DNA from: SXMI01 sp964391365
GTDB taxonomy: Bacteria; Actinomycetota; Acidimicrobiia; Acidimicrobiales; Microtrichaceae
Assembly (NCBI GenBank): GCA_964391365.1
Contig: CAYMKW010000023.1
Coordinates: forward strand, 1-33,091
DNA length: 33,091 bases
Reading direction: 5' to 3'
The translations under genes and the position numbers were made by a program. This document shows positions 30,767 to 33,091 of the stretch, in pieces (the first letter of the stretch is position 1; each line of letters begins with the position of its first letter). The notes beneath the pieces were generated by a model that worked only from the letters and a program-made list of their open reading frames with translations, ran no database searches and was not told where the DNA came from.

Positions 30767-30901
30767 CCCCTCCGACATCCGGGCGATCGGCTGACGCGGC
30801 CGGGTCGTCCGGCCCGGACCGCTTCCGTTCCGATGGTTCCTGAGCGGTCGCTCGGTGGTCGACGGGGCGGCCGTCGGGTGCGTCGTTAGAGTGAGCGTCG
30901 C
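30767..30901. other. cdsA-dxr intergenic region
   Basis: CGATCGGCTGAC occurs at 30756-30767 (spanning the cdsA stop) and again at 30784-30795. GTCCG-GCC-CGGAC gives a short hairpin near 30808-30820 followed by scattered T residues, a weak terminator candidate. The dxr promoter box lies at the right end. Confidence 0.4.
30887..30892 (+). promoter_or_regulatory. Candidate -10 box for dxr, leaderless-type spacing
   Basis: TAGAGT ends 9 nt before the dxr ATG, with no distinct Shine-Dalgarno in between. Same geometry as ffh and ftsY. Confidence 0.45.
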
Positions 30902-32059
30902 ATGACCTCCGTCGCCGTGCTCGGCTCCACCGGTTCCATCGGGACCCAGACCATCGACGTCGTCGGCTCGGAGCCCGACCGGTTCCGGATCACGGCGCTC
31001 GGCGCCCGGTCCTCGGTACGGACGCTCGCCGAGCAGGCCCACGCCGTCCGACCCGACGTCGTGGCGCTGGCCGACGAGTCGCTCGCCGTCGAACTGCGGG
31101 ACCTCCTTCCGCCCGGCGTGGCGCTCGAGGCGGGCGAGGACGCCTTCGCGGCGGTCTCCACCGACGCCGACGTCGTGGTCAACGGCGTGGTCGGGTTCGC
31201 CGGTCTGCCCGTCACGTTGGCGGCACTCCGCGCCGGCCGCCGGCTGGCGCTCGCCAACAAGGAGTCGCTGATCGCCGCCGGACCGGTCGTCGCGGAGGCT
31301 CGTCTGACCGCCGGCGCCGAGCTGGTTCCGGTCGACAGTGAACACTGCGCGGTGCACCAGTGCCTACGTTCCGCCGACGGCGACCGGCGGCTCGCCCAGA
31401 TCGTCCTGACGGCGTCCGGTGGCCCGTTCCGGGGTCGCAGCGCCGATGACCTGGCGTCGGTGACGGTCGAGCAGGCCCTCGCCCACCCGACCTGGAGCAT
31501 GGGGCCCAAGATCACCGTCGACTCGTCGACGCTGGTCAACAAGGGGCTCGAGGTGATCGAGGCCCACGAGCTGTTCGGTGTGGACTACGACCGGATCGAC
31601 GTCGTCGTCCACCCGCAGTCGATCGTGCACTCCATGGCCACGTTCACCGACGGGGCGACGATCGCTCAGCTCTCGATGCCCGACATGCGGCTTCCGATCG
31701 GCTACGCGCTGGCGTACCCCGACCGGATCGGGACGCCGTTCGGACGGATGGACTTCTCCCGGGCGTGCACCCTCGAGTTCGAGCCGCCGGACCGGGCGAC
31801 CTTCCGGGGTCTCGACCTGGCGTACGAGGCCGGACGGAGCGGGGGCACTGCGCCGGCCTGGTTGTCCGCCGCCAACGAGGTCGCCGTGGACGGGTTCCTC
31901 TCGGGAGCGATCGCCTGGGCCGACATCGCAGGGGTCATCGCAGCGGCCATGGACCGCTGGGACGGTGCTGCGGCCGACTCCCTCGACGCAGTGCTCGACG
32001 CCGACGGCCGCGCCCGCGCGTCGGCCGAGGAACTCCTGGCCGTCGGGGTCTCGTCGTGA
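30902..32059 (+). CDS. dxr: 1-deoxy-D-xylulose 5-phosphate reductoisomerase
   Basis: Dxr converts DXP to MEP, the first committed step of the non-mevalonate isoprenoid pathway. The 385-aa protein begins TSVAVLGSTGSIGTQTIDVV (NADPH-binding), with LALANKESLIAAGPVV, the metal and substrate site PVDSEHCAVHQCL (family DSEHxA), LTASGGPFRG, HPTWSMGPKITVDSSTLVNK followed by GLEVIEAHELFG, and QLSMPDMRLPIGYALAYP. All catalytic segments are intact. The ATG at 30902 aligns with family starts. Its stop overlaps the next start as GTGA (32056-32059), the conserved dxr-rseP junction. Confidence 0.97.
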   Translation: MTSVAVLGSTGSIGTQTIDVVGSEPDRFRITALGARSSVRTLAEQAHAVRPDVVALADESLAVELRDLLPPGVALEAGEDAFAAVSTDADVVVNGVVGFAGLPVTLAALRAGRRLALANKESLIAAGPVVAEARLTAGAELVPVDSEHCAVHQCLRSADGDRRLAQIVLTASGGPFRGRSADDLASVTVEQALAHPTWSMGPKITVDSSTLVNKGLEVIEAHELFGVDYDRIDVVVHPQSIVHSMATFTDGATIAQLSMPDMRLPIGYALAYPDRIGTPFGRMDFSRACTLEFEPPDRATFRGLDLAYEAGRSGGTAPAWLSAANEVAVDGFLSGAIAWADIAGVIAAAMDRWDGAAADSLDAVLDADGRARASAEELLAVGVSS

Positions 32060-33091
32060 GCATCGACGACCTGCCGCCGGCGACGGACGAGCCGGCCGGG
32101 GCGGCCCGCTCGGACGCCGCGACCAGCGAGCTCGCGACCGAGGCGAGCGATGTGGCCGGGATCGTCGGTTCGCCGTGGAGCCGGGCGCTGCGGCTCGGGG
32201 TCCTCGGCGCCCTGCTCGTGCTGCTGGGCGTCACCCGCGGGCTCCCCATCCTCATCGTGATCCTGGCCATCGTCGTCATGGTGGTGCTCCACGAGGTCGG
32301 CCACTACGTGGCCGCCAAGCGGGCTGGCATGAAGGTCACCGAGTTCTTCGTCGGGTTCGGTCCGGTGATCTGGTCGACCCGCCGCGGCGAGACGGAGTTC
32401 GGACTCAAGGCGATCCCTGCGGGCGCCTACGTGCGCATCATCGGCATGAACAACCTCGAGGAGGTCGACCCCGCCGACGAGCCCCGCACCTACCGGCAGG
32501 CGCCGTTCCGGTCCCGGGCGGGCGTCGCCGTCGCCGGCTCGGCCATGCACTTCGCGATCGCCCTGGTGCTGCTCGTCGTCCAGTTCGCCATCATCGGACG
32601 CGCCGACGCGGATCGCTGGACGGTGGCCGAGGTGACACCGGGCAGCGCCGCAGCGGCAGCGGGAATCCTGCCGGGTGACACCGTCCGCAGCATCGACGGC
32701 CGACCGGTCGGCTCCTTCCTGGACTTCCGCTCGGTGGTGGCGGCGACCGAGCCGGGCTCACGTGACGTGGTGGTGGAGCGCGACGGCGAGTCGCTGACCA
32801 TCCCCGTCGAGTTGAGTCGCCGGGTCAAGGTGATCGGGACGATCGGCGAGGACCTCGACCTGCTCCAGACCAGCGGGGGAGTGGCGGTGGGCGCCACCCG
32901 ACCCGACGGCGCCGTCGCTGCATCGGGCGTGGCCGAGGGTGACGTGGTGACCGCCGTCAACGGCCGGCCGGTTGCCGGGCTCGACGACGTCGCCGCCGCT
33001 GCGGCCGCCGGGGTCGGGGGTGTGGTCGTCCTGGACACCGCAGCGGGGGAGCGGCGCACCGATCTGGGTTCGGCGGTCGAGGTCACACCGC
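32056..33091 (+). CDS. Site-2 protease RseP/Rip1-type, truncated by the window end
   Basis: An intramembrane zinc metalloprotease, 345 residues visible, continuing past the window. After a 35-residue acidic N-terminal tail and a first TM segment (about 44-77), the active site HEVGH occurs at residues 79-83 (His79, Glu80, His83) in VVLHEVGHYVAAKRAGM. Next come FFVGFGPVIWSTRRGETEFG, KAIPAGAYVRIIGM and the TM segment AGSAMHFAIALVLLVVQF, whose GSxMHF form resembles mycobacterial Rip1. PDZ-like regions follow: VTPGSAAAAAGILPGDTVRS, and a second with VAASGVAEGDVVTAVNGRPV. Homologues cut anti-sigma factors in regulated proteolysis. The start is GTG 32056 in a GTGA overlap with dxr. ispG often follows in actinobacteria but is beyond the window. 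Confidence 0.95.
   Translation, partial: MSIDDLPPATDEPAGAARSDAATSELATEASDVAGIVGSPWSRALRLGVLGALLVLLGVTRGLPILIVILAIVVMVVLHEVGHYVAAKRAGMKVTEFFVGFGPVIWSTRRGETEFGLKAIPAGAYVRIIGMNNLEEVDPADEPRTYRQAPFRSRAGVAVAGSAMHFAIALVLLVVQFAIIGRADADRWTVAEVTPGSAAAAAGILPGDTVRSIDGRPVGSFLDFRSVVAATEPGSRDVVVERDGESLTIPVELSRRVKVIGTIGEDLDLLQTSGGVAVGATRPDGAVAASGVAEGDVVTAVNGRPVAGLDDVAAAAAAGVGGVVVLDTAAGERRTDLGSAVEVTP

Noticed and set aside
28427..31357. 976-codon minus-strand open frame opposite cdsA and dxr
   Set aside because: Antisense shadow of GC-rich coding DNA; no domain, no ribosome binding site, and conserved genes lie on the other strand.

Overview
The window is a dense, very high-GC stretch of chromosome carrying about 37 genes, nearly all housekeeping. 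It most likely comes from an actinobacterium (Actinomycetota), plausibly of the Acidimicrobiia type. That placement is inferred from a SepIVA-like DivIVA-family gene beside the DUF177 gene and rnc, from the dprA-xerC-whiG-like sigma-M23-rpsB-tsf-pyrH-frr-cdsA order known from Streptomyces-like genomes, from a Rip1-like site-2 protease with a GSxMHF segment, and from heavy use of GTG starts. No rRNA, tRNA, CRISPR, phage or insertion sequence was seen. Two runs of N (10 and 100 bases) and a frameshift in xerC indicate a draft or metagenome-derived assembly.

Layout, plus strand unless stated. 2-5291: end of recG, rsmD, coaD, sepIVA-like, DUF177 gene, rpmF (59 aa), acpP, rnc and a divergent mutM-like gene. 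5465-8927: smc, interrupted by the 10-N gap. 8934-11984, minus strand: a VWA protein, a DUF58 protein and a MoxR ATPase, transcribed toward smc. 12169-16579: ftsY, a MOSC-domain gene, a minus-strand frnE-like DsbA oxidoreductase, and ffh. 16580-16930: a repeat-rich gap region. 16931-19680: rpsP, khpA, rimM, trmD, rplS, yraN. 19718-20096, minus strand: a small Zn-ribbon protein and a 36-aa membrane peptide. 20341-25526: comM, dprA, xerC (frameshifted), a FliA/WhiG-type sigma factor and a degenerate M23-domain secreted protein. 25697-33091: rpsB, tsf, pyrH, frr, cdsA, dxr and the start of an rseP/rip1-type protease.

Functional themes are SRP targeting (smc-ftsY-ffh neighbourhood), ribosome maturation (rsmD, khpA, rimM, trmD, L32, S16, L19, S2, EF-Ts, RRF), lipid and isoprenoid supply (acpP, cdsA, dxr), and DNA uptake or recombination (comM, dprA, xerC). 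Many genes are joined by 4-nt stop/start overlaps: five GTGA and, unusually, two CTGA.

I did not find a clear new multi-gene system. The observations most worth a second look are: two CTGA junctions where CTG appears to be the start codon (rnc and the M23 gene); an Fpg-like protein that keeps Pro2/Glu3 but has lost most other catalytic and zinc-binding residues; a tandem-repeat locus at the 100-N gap whose two flanks are identical over exactly 55 nt; a deletion and frameshift in the catalytic box of xerC; and a recurring TANNNT box 6-9 nt upstream of start codons that suggests leaderless transcripts.
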